From positions 1-42,606 of the forward strand of contig CAUQMH010000004.1 of NCBI GenBank assembly GCA_963519075.1: a stretch of DNA of 42,606 bases, given 5' to 3'. The notes below the pieces were generated by a model that searched no databases, was not told the origin of the DNA, and saw only the letters and a list, made by a program, of their open reading frames with translations. Made by a program: the position numbers and the translations under genes. Origin of the DNA: JABCPE02 sp963519075. GTDB taxonomy: Bacteria > Bacteroidota > Bacteroidia > Flavobacteriales > Weeksellaceae. This document shows, piece after piece, positions 7,995 through 15,882 of this stretch (positions within the stretch are counted from its first letter, which is position 1; every line of letters begins with the position of its first letter).

Positions 7995-8711
7995 TTATAA
8001 ATTATTGTTTATTTCTTCTGTAAAAATATTTTTATATAAAGTGTAAATCATCGCATTCCAAAAAGGAAAAGTCAGCGCATATCCCACCAGAAACACAAAT
8101 AAACCGAGATAACTGATAAATGCAGTCCCGATGACACAGATTAATAATGTTAAAAAATTCCCACGCATCGCCTGAAAACTTGTAACCATCGCCGTTCCCA
8201 AAGGTTCATTCCTGAAATACATCAGCGGAGGAACAAAAAGCGTAAGCATCACCCACAGCGGAGCAGGAAAAACCAGCTGACTCATAAATCTGTAAATCAT
8301 CATCCAAAGAATGTAATATACAGCGTATTTTATAAAGTTAGCTCCTTGGTAACCTTCGAATAAATCGCCTAAAACAGGCTCTTCCTTGTTGTCTATTTTC
8401 TTAAAAATCTTGAAAAACCCTATATGCAGAGGAAAAACCAGCCCAGAGCAAAAAACACTCAATAACGAAAACAGCATCATATCTTTTGAACGAGCCAGTT
8501 CGTTTATCTTTTTTAAATAAACCTCCATGCTCGTTACCGATTGCATTTCCATAAATTTTTCCCAAACGCCCAGATAGTTTGCCAAGCCATAAGTCAGCAG
8601 CATAAATAAACCAAAATACACCATCGAAAAGGCGATATTAAACCTCATTACCGATTTCCAATAATCAAACGCCTCACTGAAAATCTGCCCTGTATCTATT
8701 TTTCGTTCCAT
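7995..8711 (-). CDS. Polytopic membrane protein of unknown function
   Basis: The 238-aa protein has about five or six hydrophobic segments (roughly residues 25-48, 75-105, 125-150, 150-170, 190-225) and a cytoplasmic-looking N-terminus (MERKIDTGQIFSEAFDYW). Proteins of this type are common in Flavobacteriia and carry no reliable functional name; I see no catalytic motif. It is the first gene of a minus-strand run continuing into the M1 peptidase (2 bp gap) and coaX. Its promoter box (8729-8736) is arranged back to back with that of pabB. Any link to the secreted peptidase, for example folding or export, is speculation. Confidence 0.75.
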   Translation of the reverse strand: MERKIDTGQIFSEAFDYWKSVMRFNIAFSMVYFGLFMLLTYGLANYLGVWEKFMEMQSVTSMEVYLKKINELARSKDMMLFSLLSVFCSGLVFPLHIGFFKIFKKIDNKEEPVLGDLFEGYQGANFIKYAVYYILWMMIYRFMSQLVFPAPLWVMLTLFVPPLMYFRNEPLGTAMVTSFQAMRGNFLTLLICVIGTAFISYLGLFVFLVGYALTFPFWNAMIYTLYKNIFTEEINNNL

Positions 8712-8728
8712 TTTTATTCTATTTTATG

Positions 8729-8736
8729 CAAAAATA
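8729..8736 (-). promoter_or_regulatory. -7 box for the membrane protein-M1 peptidase-coaX run
   Basis: CAAAAATA reads TATTTTTG on the minus strand, matching TAnnTTTG, 17 bp upstream of the ATG at 8711. It is divergent from the pabB box at 8749-8756. Confidence 0.5.
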
Positions 8737-8748
8737 AAGTTTTAGTTT

Positions 8749-8756
8749 TATTTTTG
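8749..8756 (+). promoter_or_regulatory. -7 box for pabB-pabC
   Basis: TATTTTTG matches the -7 consensus and ends only 4 bp before the pabB ATG at 8761, so the transcript would start at or next to the start codon. Confidence 0.5.
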
Positions 8757-8760
8757 CACT

Positions 8761-9735
8761 ATGAAAAATTTTCAAGGCTCTTTTGAGAAAATGAACTTCC
8801 TCTCTGCGAATAAACTTCCTTTCTTTTTCATGATTGATTTTTTGGCTCAAAATATCATCATTCTCGAAGAAAAAGATTTGGAAAAGGCAGATATTTTCAT
8901 CAAATTTCCTGACTTCAAATTTGAAAAACCCATTCAAAATTCAGAAAAAAATATCTTCTGGGAAAATTTCCCACAGAGCAGAGAAGATTACCAAAAAGGC
9001 TTTGAAATTGTTCAAAAAAACCTGAAAGGCGGAAATTCCTACCTTGCCAACTACACCTGCCAGACGGAGATAAAAACCAATCTTTCTTTAAAGGAAATTT
9101 ACAAAATTTCTGATGCAAAATACAAAGTCTATTTCGATAACCAATTTGTATTTTTTTCGCCAGAAACTTTTGTGGAAATCAAAGAAAATAAAATCTTCAC
9201 CTATCCGATGAAAGGCACCATTGACGCCTCAGTGGAGAATGCTGTCAATGTCCTGAAAGAAGACAAAAAAGAGCTTGCCGAGCATTATACCGTAGTGGAT
9301 TTATTACGAAACGACCTCAGCATGGTGGCGGATAATGTTCAGCTGGAAGAGTTCCAAAGGATAGATTTCATCAAAACCCACCAAAGGGATTTATACGCCA
9401 TGAGTTCCAAAATTTCAGGAGAGTTAAAACCTGAATTTCAGCAAAATATAGGCGACATTCTCCAAAAACTGCTTCCTGCAGGGTCTATTCTGGGCGCACC
9501 GAAAATGAAGACTTTGGAAATTGTTTTAGAAGCAGAAAACTACCAAAGAGGCTTTTACACGGGTGTTTGTGGCTGGTTTGACGGCAGAAATCTGGACAGC
9601 TGTGTGATGATCCGCTTTATAGAAAAAGAAAACGAAAAATTCTACTTCAAAAGCGGCGGCGGAATCACCCATATGAGCCAGCTGGAAGATGAATATCAAG
9701 AAATGAAAAATAAAATATATGTCCCAATTTATTGA
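8761..9735 (+). CDS. pabB: Aminodeoxychorismate synthase component I
   Basis: PabB converts chorismate plus ammonia into 4-amino-4-deoxychorismate on the way to folate. The 324-aa protein is shorter than the usual ~450 residues and holds mainly the chorismate-binding domain: YPMKGTIDA (the KGT form, typical of PabB rather than the AGT form of anthranilate synthase), LLRNDLSMVADNV, the PAGSILGAPKMKTLEIV segment and YTGVCGWFDG. The N-terminal lobe is reduced. It overlaps the following aminotransferase-class gene by 17 bp, and that partner fits a PabC lyase, which supports the folate assignment over tryptophan or isochorismate pathways. No glutamine amidotransferase (PabA) is next to it, so ammonia supply must come from elsewhere, perhaps a shared TrpG. 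Confidence 0.88.
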   Translation: MKNFQGSFEKMNFLSANKLPFFFMIDFLAQNIIILEEKDLEKADIFIKFPDFKFEKPIQNSEKNIFWENFPQSREDYQKGFEIVQKNLKGGNSYLANYTCQTEIKTNLSLKEIYKISDAKYKVYFDNQFVFFSPETFVEIKENKIFTYPMKGTIDASVENAVNVLKEDKKELAEHYTVVDLLRNDLSMVADNVQLEEFQRIDFIKTHQRDLYAMSSKISGELKPEFQQNIGDILQKLLPAGSILGAPKMKTLEIVLEAENYQRGFYTGVCGWFDGRNLDSCVMIRFIEKENEKFYFKSGGGITHMSQLEDEYQEMKNKIYVPIY

Positions 9736-10312
9736 AAGCATAAAAGTAGAAGACCAAAAAGCATTCTTGTTAGACCTTCATCAGCAGAGGGTTCGCGAGA
9801 CTTTTGCACATTTCGGGAAGGAGTGCAGTATAGATTTAGAAAAGATTTTCAAGGACTTAGAACATGATGAAGACGGGCTCTACAAACTGCGTATCGTGTA
9901 TGATTTGGAAGGAAATTTCAAAGCGCAGATGCTCCCTTATGCATTTCCAGAAATAGAAACTTTTGAGCTGGTAGAGATTAATGATTTTTCATATGATTTC
10001 AAATTTGCAGACCGCACAGAATTTGAAAAAATGAAGAAAAAAGCCCGAGCACAGGAAATCATCATCGTGAAAAACGGACAGATTACGGATACTTCTTTTT
10101 CTAATCTTCTGTTCCTAAAAAAACAAACTTGGTACACGCCTAAAAGTTTCTTGCTCAATGGTGTTCAGCGGCAAAACCTCCTAAAACAAGGAATAATAAA
10201 AGAAACAGAAATCACCCTACAAAACCTAAACGAATTCTCTCATTTCCAGCTCATTAATTCCATGAATGAATTCAACCAAGATTTTGTGTATTCCATAGAA
10301 GAATTAAAATAA
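9719..10312 (+). CDS. pabC: Aminotransferase class IV protein, probable aminodeoxychorismate lyase
   Basis: The 197-aa protein fits the small PLP-dependent class IV fold, most likely the lyase that releases pyruvate from aminodeoxychorismate to give 4-aminobenzoate. Visible signs are the N-terminal HQQRVRETFAHFG with its conserved Arg, a Lys in the IIIVKNG segment, the conserved DTSFSNLLF (cofactor-binding T/S-x-x-x-N region) and a PKSFLLNGVQRQNLL stretch, corresponding to the P-x-x-x-x-L-x-G-x-x-R motif. It is shorter than typical PabC (about 270 residues). The assignment rests largely on the 17-bp overlap with pabB. The stop codon lies inside the stem of a strong terminator. Confidence 0.8.
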   Translation: MSQFIESIKVEDQKAFLLDLHQQRVRETFAHFGKECSIDLEKIFKDLEHDEDGLYKLRIVYDLEGNFKAQMLPYAFPEIETFELVEINDFSYDFKFADRTEFEKMKKKARAQEIIIVKNGQITDTSFSNLLFLKKQTWYTPKSFLLNGVQRQNLLKQGIIKETEITLQNLNEFSHFQLINSMNEFNQDFVYSIEELK

Positions 10313-10342
10313 AAAGCGGATATCTATAGATATCCGCTTTTT
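10311..10342. terminator. Bidirectional terminator between pabC and the lipocalin-like gene
   Basis: A perfect 14-bp stem (10311-10324 and 10329-10342) with a TATA loop begins with A5 and ends with T5, so it can serve both converging genes. It starts within the pabC stop codon. Confidence 0.85.
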
Positions 10343-10345
10343 ATT

Positions 10346-10771
10346 TTATAATTTTGTGTAAGTATTTCTTTTTGAACCATCACTACTTGTATAAACCATG
10401 GTATTACCATTAATTTCAAGTTTATACTTTGATCCTGAAGAGAATACAAGAATATCATTCTCTATTTTATAAGTTCCTCCACCAACAAGATTTTTTAAAG
10501 CTCTATCGCTATAACGCTTATAACCTCCATTTGCATCATAAACTTCATATGATTCAGTTGCTGGACTTTCTGTAAACTTCCCTCCTACTTTTCCTTCTTT
10601 TTTCGTCAGTTTCCATGTTCCTAAGATAGCCTGCTCTAAAGGAACTGCTGTTATAGCTGGTACATTACTATCACTACTTCTACTACATGATGTAAGTGAA
10701 GTTCCTACTAACCCTACAGCTGCAAGAGCAGCAATAGAAAACACTCTTCTAGATAATTTTTTAAATTTCAT
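10346..10771 (-). CDS. Lipocalin-like lipoprotein
   Basis: The 141-aa protein has a long lipoprotein signal ending in LTSC (Cys about residue 29) and then a single small beta-rich domain beginning ILGTWKLTKKEG, alternating strands, and ending TYTKL. The 'I-x-G-T-W' opening and repeated Y/T strands are typical of the lipocalin-like domains found in many Bacteroidota lipoproteins. It probably sits on the periplasmic side of the outer membrane; ligand unknown. It is a single-gene unit: a CAAATGTA box 81 bp upstream, and the shared terminator immediately downstream. Confidence 0.78.
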   Translation of the reverse strand: MKFKKLSRRVFSIAALAAVGLVGTSLTSCSRSSDSNVPAITAVPLEQAILGTWKLTKKEGKVGGKFTESPATESYEVYDANGGYKRYSDRALKNLVGGGTYKIENDILVFSSGSKYKLEINGNTMVYTSSDGSKRNTYTKL

Positions 10772-10852
10772 AAATTCTAAATTTTATGCTCCTAATAATA
10801 TAATAAACTTAGGAACTGGTTGAACAATTATTTTTTAACCTGATTCATACAA

Positions 10853-10860
10853 CAAATGTA
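10853..10860 (-). promoter_or_regulatory. Candidate -7 box for the lipocalin-like lipoprotein
   Basis: CAAATGTA reads TACATTTG on the minus strand (TAnnTTTG), giving a leader of about 75 nt. Confidence 0.4.
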
Positions 10861-10940
10861 TAAAACACCTTTGCAAATTTAACAAATTTTTAACACAAAA
10901 CCAAAACAACCTACTTTTATTTAGAATTTAAAAATCAAAA

Positions 10941-11372
10941 TCATCGTTTTCTCTTGAAAAACTCACTGACCAAAAGAGAACTTTCTTCCTCTAAAATACC
11001 TGTGATGATTTCTGTTTTAGGGTGAAGTTCTATTCCTTTATTTAGAAAACCGCGCTTTTCGTCTCTTGCTCCGATGACCAAGCGGGAAATTTGCGACCAA
11101 AACAAAGCTCCAGCACACATCACACACGGTTCCAGAGTTACATACATCGTGCAGTCTTTCAGGTATTTACCGCCAAGAAAATTGGCCGCTGAGGTTATGC
11201 TCTGCATTTCGGCGTGGGCTGTGATGTCATTCAGCCGTTCGGTGAGATTATGCCCTCTTGCAATAATTTTATTATTACAAACTATCACACAGCCTATCGG
11301 AACTTCCTCTTCTTCAAGGGCATAGCGAGCCTCTTGGAGAGCTGCTTTCATAAAATATTCGTCGGAAAACAT
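10941..11372 (-). CDS. tadA: tRNA-specific adenosine deaminase
   Basis: TadA deaminates adenosine 34 to inosine in tRNA-Arg(ACG) so one tRNA can read three codons. The 143-aa protein has the complete zinc deaminase site: H53-A-E55 (Glu55 is the proton shuttle) and P-C83-V-M-C86. The N-terminal helix MKAALQEARYALEEEEVPIG and GHNLTERLNDITAHAE match the family closely and length is normal. It is a single-gene unit with a CAAAAATA box 18 bp before the ATG. Confidence 0.95.
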   Translation of the reverse strand: MFSDEYFMKAALQEARYALEEEEVPIGCVIVCNNKIIARGHNLTERLNDITAHAEMQSITSAANFLGGKYLKDCTMYVTLEPCVMCAGALFWSQISRLVIGARDEKRGFLNKGIELHPKTEIITGILEEESSLLVSEFFKRKR

Positions 11373-11389
11373 ATTTCTAAATGTTTCAG

Positions 11390-11397
11390 CAAAAATA
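11390..11397 (-). promoter_or_regulatory. -7 box for tadA
   Basis: CAAAAATA reads TATTTTTG on the minus strand, 17 bp upstream of the tadA ATG at 11372. Confidence 0.5.
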
Positions 11398-11448
11398 GAA
11401 AATAAAAATCTGCTTTCATGGGAAATGTTCTTTTCTGTTATATTTTTC

Positions 11449-11456
11449 TAATTTTG
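11449..11456 (+). promoter_or_regulatory. -7 box for the GT-C-like membrane protein
   Basis: TAATTTTG matches TAnnTTTG and ends 5 bp before the ATG at 11462, implying a very short or absent leader. Confidence 0.5.
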
Positions 11457-11461
11457 CAGCA

Positions 11462-12739
11462 ATGACAAAACTAAAATCAAAAATCCACAGCGCCCTATCC
11501 CTTCTCTTCCCAAATAACAAAGCAGAATATCTTTTATTCGGATTATTCGTGCTTGTTTATGGGAGTTTAGGAAGCATTATCGCACTGAAATACCGCATCA
11601 TTTTTGATGATCGTATTCCGTGGGATGCTTATTTTAGTTTTGATAACCGCGCCATTATCATGACTGGCGGAGGTTTTGAACGACATCCGCTGTCCATCTA
11701 TTTTTTTGATTTTTTACGGAATTTTGCACTTTTCGTTTCTGGCGGCGAGAAAAACGAGATTTTCAGACTGGTTTGGGCGTGGCTCAGCACCATTACTATT
11801 AGTTTGACTTTGGTTCAGATTTATAAATATTTGACCAATATCGCTTTGATTTCTAATAAATCAGCGTGGCTTTTGACCGTTTTCTTTGCTTTTTTCTCCA
11901 CGAATATTCTTTTGTCTTTTACGCCCGAAACTTACACTTATTCACTCTTTCTGCTGACCTTTTTTAATTATTACGCTGCAAAAAAAATCCAACAGAAACA
12001 GAGCATTCCCTTTTTCCCAATGATGCTCTCTGGCGTGGCGATTGGAGGGCTTACCATCACGAATATTGTCAAAACTTACATTCCTGTTTTATTTGAAAAA
12101 AGACTTTTCTTGTCTTGGAAAAAATTCTGGCAAGCAACTTTGAAAGTAGCCCTTTCCGCTGGAATTTTTATTCTATTGTTCCTGATGCGGATAGATTTTA
12201 ATTTAAGGCAAATTTTAACTAAAACTGATGAGCAGTATGAAAAGTTTTCCAGCGCCAAACCCATACCTTTTTGGGATATGGTAACCTCTTGGTTTTTAGG
12301 TGGTAACATACTATTTCCAGGTTTCATTATTAAAAACTATAACAACAAAAAAGGCTTCGAATACAAAGCCCTTTTTATGGATGTTTACAAGTCCGATTGG
12401 CCTTATCTCTTTGTTGGGATTTTGCTCATATTGGTGATTTGGAACATTATAAAAAACTTCAAAAACACTTATTTACAGATACTTACGCTTTCGTTTTTAG
12501 TAGACATTATCATACACTGCATCCTAAAATTCGGACTCAATGTTGCCTATATCTATGGAGGGCATTTCGTTTTTGTCTATCCACTGTTCCTTGGCTGGCT
12601 GTTCCATTCTTACCAAAAACAACCTAAAATACTAAATTTCTTGTTTTCCGTCGTTCTTGTTCTGTGTGTTTATTTGGCGGCAAACAACATCTACAGAATG
12701 AATGATTTTTTCATCTTTTTGGAAACTTATTATAAATAG
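11462..12739 (+). CDS. Polytopic membrane protein, GT-C glycosyltransferase-like
   Basis: The 425-aa protein has roughly ten hydrophobic segments. The first large extracytoplasmic loop after the first helix carries acidic residues (IFDDRIPWDAYFSFDNR) followed by GGGFERHPLSIYFF. This arrangement, with acidic residues and then an H-P motif in loop 1, is reminiscent of lipid-phosphosugar-dependent GT-C transferases such as ArnT or PMT. I recall similar Bacteroidota proteins carrying a domain-of-unknown-function name (possibly DUF6080), but cannot confirm it. It stands alone between divergent tadA and the efflux operon, with a promoter box right at the ATG. The transferase role is inference from topology and the loop motif. 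Confidence 0.7.
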   Translation: MTKLKSKIHSALSLLFPNNKAEYLLFGLFVLVYGSLGSIIALKYRIIFDDRIPWDAYFSFDNRAIIMTGGGFERHPLSIYFFDFLRNFALFVSGGEKNEIFRLVWAWLSTITISLTLVQIYKYLTNIALISNKSAWLLTVFFAFFSTNILLSFTPETYTYSLFLLTFFNYYAAKKIQQKQSIPFFPMMLSGVAIGGLTITNIVKTYIPVLFEKRLFLSWKKFWQATLKVALSAGIFILLFLMRIDFNLRQILTKTDEQYEKFSSAKPIPFWDMVTSWFLGGNILFPGFIIKNYNNKKGFEYKALFMDVYKSDWPYLFVGILLILVIWNIIKNFKNTYLQILTLSFLVDIIIHCILKFGLNVAYIYGGHFVFVYPLFLGWLFHSYQKQPKILNFLFSVVLVLCVYLAANNIYRMNDFFIFLETYYK

Positions 12740-12832
12740 TTTTTCTATCACTGATGATTTTTCTTTAAAAAACGAAAAAATTTATAACTGAAAATCAATA
12801 TCTTACAAGAAACGGATGAGCTTGGAAACTTT

Positions 12833-12866
12833 TTTGTTTTTTTGTTTCCTGGTTTTTATATATTTG
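12833..12866 (+). promoter_or_regulatory. Promoter of the RND efflux operon
   Basis: A TTTG (12833-12836) and a TATATTTG (12859-12866) are separated by 22 bp, fitting the Bacteroidota -33/-7 pair. It lies 21 bp before the tetR ATG and would drive the regulator and all three pump genes. Confidence 0.55.
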
Positions 12867-12887
12867 CAAAACAAAATCAGACAAAAT

Positions 12888-13509
12888 ATGAAAGACACTA
12901 TATTAGAAAAATCAAAGGAATTATTCCTGAGGAATGGCTTTAAGACCGTTGGGATGGATGATATTGCTCAATCTCTTCATATTTCGAAAAAGACCATTTA
13001 TCAGTATTTCCCATCAAAAGATGATTTGGTAAAGGCTGTTTTGGATTATATATAATCTGGCTTTCAGCAAAATTGCAGAAATATCAGGAAAATGTGAAAC
13101 TGCTATCCATGAACATTTCAAAATAAAAGAATCAATAGATGGCATTTTAGGGAAGGATCTTGAAACATCTCCTTGTTTTTTTCAGCTGAAAAAATATTAC
13201 CCAGAGCTTTGTTATGATTTTGAAAAAAGACGCTGTAAGGATGTGAAAACCCACATCGAAAAAAACATAAGTGAGGGAATAAAACAGGGTGTTTACCGAA
13301 AAAATCTGGATAAAACTTTTCTGGCCGTCCAGTTTATTGCAGGAAGTGATGCCATTGATTTGTATGAAGCATTCCCAGAAGAAATAGGAAAAAGTATATC
13401 AATAAAAGAGCACGATGACAAATTTTTAGAATTTTATCTAAGGTCAATCGTAACGCCAAAAGGTTTAGAAATAGTAGAAAATTTAATAAAAAATGAAAAT
13501 GAAATATAG
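12888..13509 (+). pseudogene. TetR-family repressor gene, frameshifted
   Basis: The first frame (ATG at 12888 to TAA at 13053-13055) encodes a full TetR helix-turn-helix: GMDDIAQSLHISKKTIYQYF then PSKDDLVKAVLDY. It stops in a (TA)4 tract (13047-13054). The +1 frame from 13054 continues without interruption to TAG at 13507-13509 with a normal ligand-domain sequence (SKIAEISGK, then CFFQLKKYYPELCYDFEKRR and a C-terminal helix). Restoring two bases (one TA unit), or removing one, would give a protein of about 207 residues, the usual TetR size. The gene end overlaps tolC by 17 bp, so it should be the local repressor of the pump. As written it is broken: no full-length repressor unless the tract slips, ribosomes shift frame, or the base call is wrong. 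Confidence 0.85.
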
Positions 13510-14800
13510 TTTATCAATAGCTTTGGCTCTACTGAGTTTCTTCCCAAAAGCGCAGGAAGAACTGACTCTCAGCAAAGCGGTTAATTATGCCCTAGAGCAT
13601 AAAGCAGAGGCTGTAAAAGCCAAATTAGAATACGAAAACGCAGAGTATCAGATAGAGCAAGTGCGTGCGGCTACGCTTCCACAGGTGAATGTCACAGGAA
13701 GTCTCACATACAATCCTATTCTGCAACAGTTGAGCTTTATGGGAAATCAAGTAAAAATAGGTAACCCATGGCAGACTTCAGCGGGAATTTCCGTTACTCA
13801 GCAGTTGTTCAACCAAAGTGTTTTCATCGGTCTGAAAGCCGCAAAAACGACCAGAGAGTTTTACGCTATCAATCAGCAACTTACCAATGAAAATCTGATA
13901 GAAAAAGTAGCTACGGCTTACTATCAAGTTTATCAAACACAGCAAAAGCTGAAAACTGTGGAGACGAATCTAAACAGCACCACTAAAACCAGAGACATCA
14001 TAGAAGGACTATACAAAAGTGGTCTGGCTAAAAAAATAGATTTGGATAGAACCAATGTAGCAGTGAACAACCTAAAAGCCTCTAAACAGCAGATTTTAGA
14101 AGTGCTACAACTGCAAGAACATTCCCTGAAATTCATGATAGGAATGGACATCAATAAAGCCATTGTGATGCCGGAGGACACCTTTGATGCTACGCCTGCC
14201 CTTCTAGGAAATGAAGCAAGTGTGAAGAACAGAACAGAAATCAAAGCCATCAATAAACAACTGGAACTCTTGGAGCTGGACAGAAAAGCTAAAAAAGCGG
14301 AATACTATCCTACTCTGGCGCTTTCAGGAAACTTTGGCTATACTGGTGTAGGGCAAAAATTCCCTTGGTTTAGTAAAGATGAACGCACATTTTACTACAG
14401 TGCAGCGAGCATTGGGCTAAGTCTAAACATCCCTGTTTTCAATGGGTTTTCTACAAGAGCCAAACTTCGCCAAGCCGATGTGAACATCAGAAAAGCTGAA
14501 ATGGAAAAAAGAGAAGCAGAACTGGCAATCAGCCTAGATATAGAAAACGCTAAAACACAGATTAACAACAGTTTAATCACTATCAACACACAAAAAGAAA
14601 ATGTAGATTTAGCGAAGAGTGTTCTGGAAAACACACAAAACAACTATAAATACGGGCTTTCTACACTCACCGATTTATTGGATGCAGAAAAAGCCTACGC
14701 AGATGCACAGAACAACTATACCAACGCTCTGCTGGAATACAAAATAGCTGAAATAAAACTAATAAAATCAAGAGGAGAACTAAATACATTAACAAAATAA
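13493..14800 (+). CDS. TolC-family outer-membrane efflux channel
   Basis: The 435-aa protein is a TolC-type outer-membrane factor: signal peptide (about 1-19, ending FFPKAQ), then two similar halves rich in long helices, visible from the repeated LSKAVNYALEHKAEAVKAKL and VDLAKSVLENTQNNYKYGLS segments and the LTDLLDAEKAYADAQNNYTN helix. It forms the exit duct for the RND pump encoded downstream. The ATG lies within the end of the tetR frame (17-bp overlap), suggesting coupled translation, which the tetR frameshift may change. It is followed 12 bp later by the adaptor gene. Confidence 0.93.
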   Translation: MKMKYSLSIALALLSFFPKAQEELTLSKAVNYALEHKAEAVKAKLEYENAEYQIEQVRAATLPQVNVTGSLTYNPILQQLSFMGNQVKIGNPWQTSAGISVTQQLFNQSVFIGLKAAKTTREFYAINQQLTNENLIEKVATAYYQVYQTQQKLKTVETNLNSTTKTRDIIEGLYKSGLAKKIDLDRTNVAVNNLKASKQQILEVLQLQEHSLKFMIGMDINKAIVMPEDTFDATPALLGNEASVKNRTEIKAINKQLELLELDRKAKKAEYYPTLALSGNFGYTGVGQKFPWFSKDERTFYYSAASIGLSLNIPVFNGFSTRAKLRQADVNIRKAEMEKREAELAISLDIENAKTQINNSLITINTQKENVDLAKSVLENTQNNYKYGLSTLTDLLDAEKAYADAQNNYTNALLEYKIAEIKLIKSRGELNTLTK

Positions 14801-14812
14801 ATTTAAATAAAA

Positions 14813-15871
14813 ATGAAAAAAACAATCATAACAATCGCTTTAATCGGAGCTTCTATCGCTGGAATTGTCTTCGTTTTAAATAAAAATAAAGAAAAAAGTG
14901 AGCAGGCAACAGCCATCGTAGCAGAGAAAAACGCCAATGTAGCTGTAAGAGCGGACATCGTAGATTTCAGAAGCGTGAATACTCAATACGAAGCCAATGG
15001 AACTTTCCAAGCAAAGCAGGAAGTCGCTCTTTCTGCTGAAACTCAAGGGCGTGTGATTCGTGTTTTAGTAAACGAGGGAAGCCGTGTAGGCGCTGGGCAG
15101 GTTCTTGCCATCATCAAAGGCGAACAACAGAATGTAAATGTGCAAAATGCACAGGCAGTCTATAACAACGCCCTAGCCGAAGTAAAGCGTTTCGAAAGTG
15201 CTTATGCTTCAGGAGGTGTGACCAAGCAGCAGCTTGACCAAGTTCGCCTCCAAGCACAAACTGCTAAAAACAGCCTTCAAAGCGCACAGCTTAGCGCTTC
15301 TGATGTGAATGTAAGAGCTTCGTTTTCAGGGATTATTAATAAGAAAAATATAGAACCAGGTTCTTTCGTTTCGCCAGGGCAGGCTTTATTTGAAATCGTA
15401 AACATCGGCTCACTTAAATTAGAAGTAAAAGTAGATGAAAAGCACATTGGTTCTGTGAGAGTAGGACAGACTGTGGAGATTTCTTCTTCGGTTTATCCAG
15501 ATGAAAAATATTCTGGTGTGGTTACCTTCGTCGCTCCAAAAGCCGATGCCAGCCTAAATTTCCCAGTAGAAGTGGAAATTAAAAACAATACCAATAACAC
15601 CCTAAAAGCGGGAATGTACGGAACGGCATATTTCGGAGAGAAAGAAAACAGCCAAGTTCTGACCGTGCCGAGAACAGCCTTTGTGGGAAGTGTAAGCTCT
15701 AACCAAGTTTATGTCATCAAAAACGGAAAAGCAGAGCTGAAAACCATCACCTCAGGAAGAAACTTCGGAGATTATATAGAAGTACTTTCTGGACTATCCA
15801 AAGGCGACCAAGTAGTAACCACTGGACAAGTGAACCTTTCTGACCAAACTCCAGTAGAAATCATCAAATAA
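14813..15871 (+). CDS. RND efflux periplasmic adaptor (membrane fusion protein)
   Basis: The 352-aa adaptor links the inner-membrane RND pump to TolC. It has an N-terminal hydrophobic anchor (about 4-22), a first half-lipoyl motif (ALSAETQGRVIRVLVNEGSR), a short coiled-coil hairpin (about 105-160, with AYASGGVTKQQLDQVRLQAQ), a second half-lipoyl motif (VRASFSGIINKKNIEPGSFV), then the beta-barrel and membrane-proximal domains. Length is normal for the HlyD/AcrA family. There is no lipobox cysteine, so it is anchored by the N-terminal helix or is soluble. It lies between tolC and the pump gene with 12-bp and 11-bp gaps. Confidence 0.93.
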   Translation: MKKTIITIALIGASIAGIVFVLNKNKEKSEQATAIVAEKNANVAVRADIVDFRSVNTQYEANGTFQAKQEVALSAETQGRVIRVLVNEGSRVGAGQVLAIIKGEQQNVNVQNAQAVYNNALAEVKRFESAYASGGVTKQQLDQVRLQAQTAKNSLQSAQLSASDVNVRASFSGIINKKNIEPGSFVSPGQALFEIVNIGSLKLEVKVDEKHIGSVRVGQTVEISSSVYPDEKYSGVVTFVAPKADASLNFPVEVEIKNNTNNTLKAGMYGTAYFGEKENSQVLTVPRTAFVGSVSSNQVYVIKNGKAELKTITSGRNFGDYIEVLSGLSKGDQVVTTGQVNLSDQTPVEIIK

Positions 15872-15882
15872 ATTAGAAAATT

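Noticed and set aside
12816..12887. Longer N-terminus of the TetR gene from 12816
   Set aside because: The added residues are a hydrophobic string not found in TetR proteins and the promoter lies inside it; the ATG at 12888 fits the family start.
13243..13509. Separate small gene downstream of the TetR helix-turn-helix
   Set aside because: It is the +1-frame remainder of the TetR ligand domain, not an independent gene.
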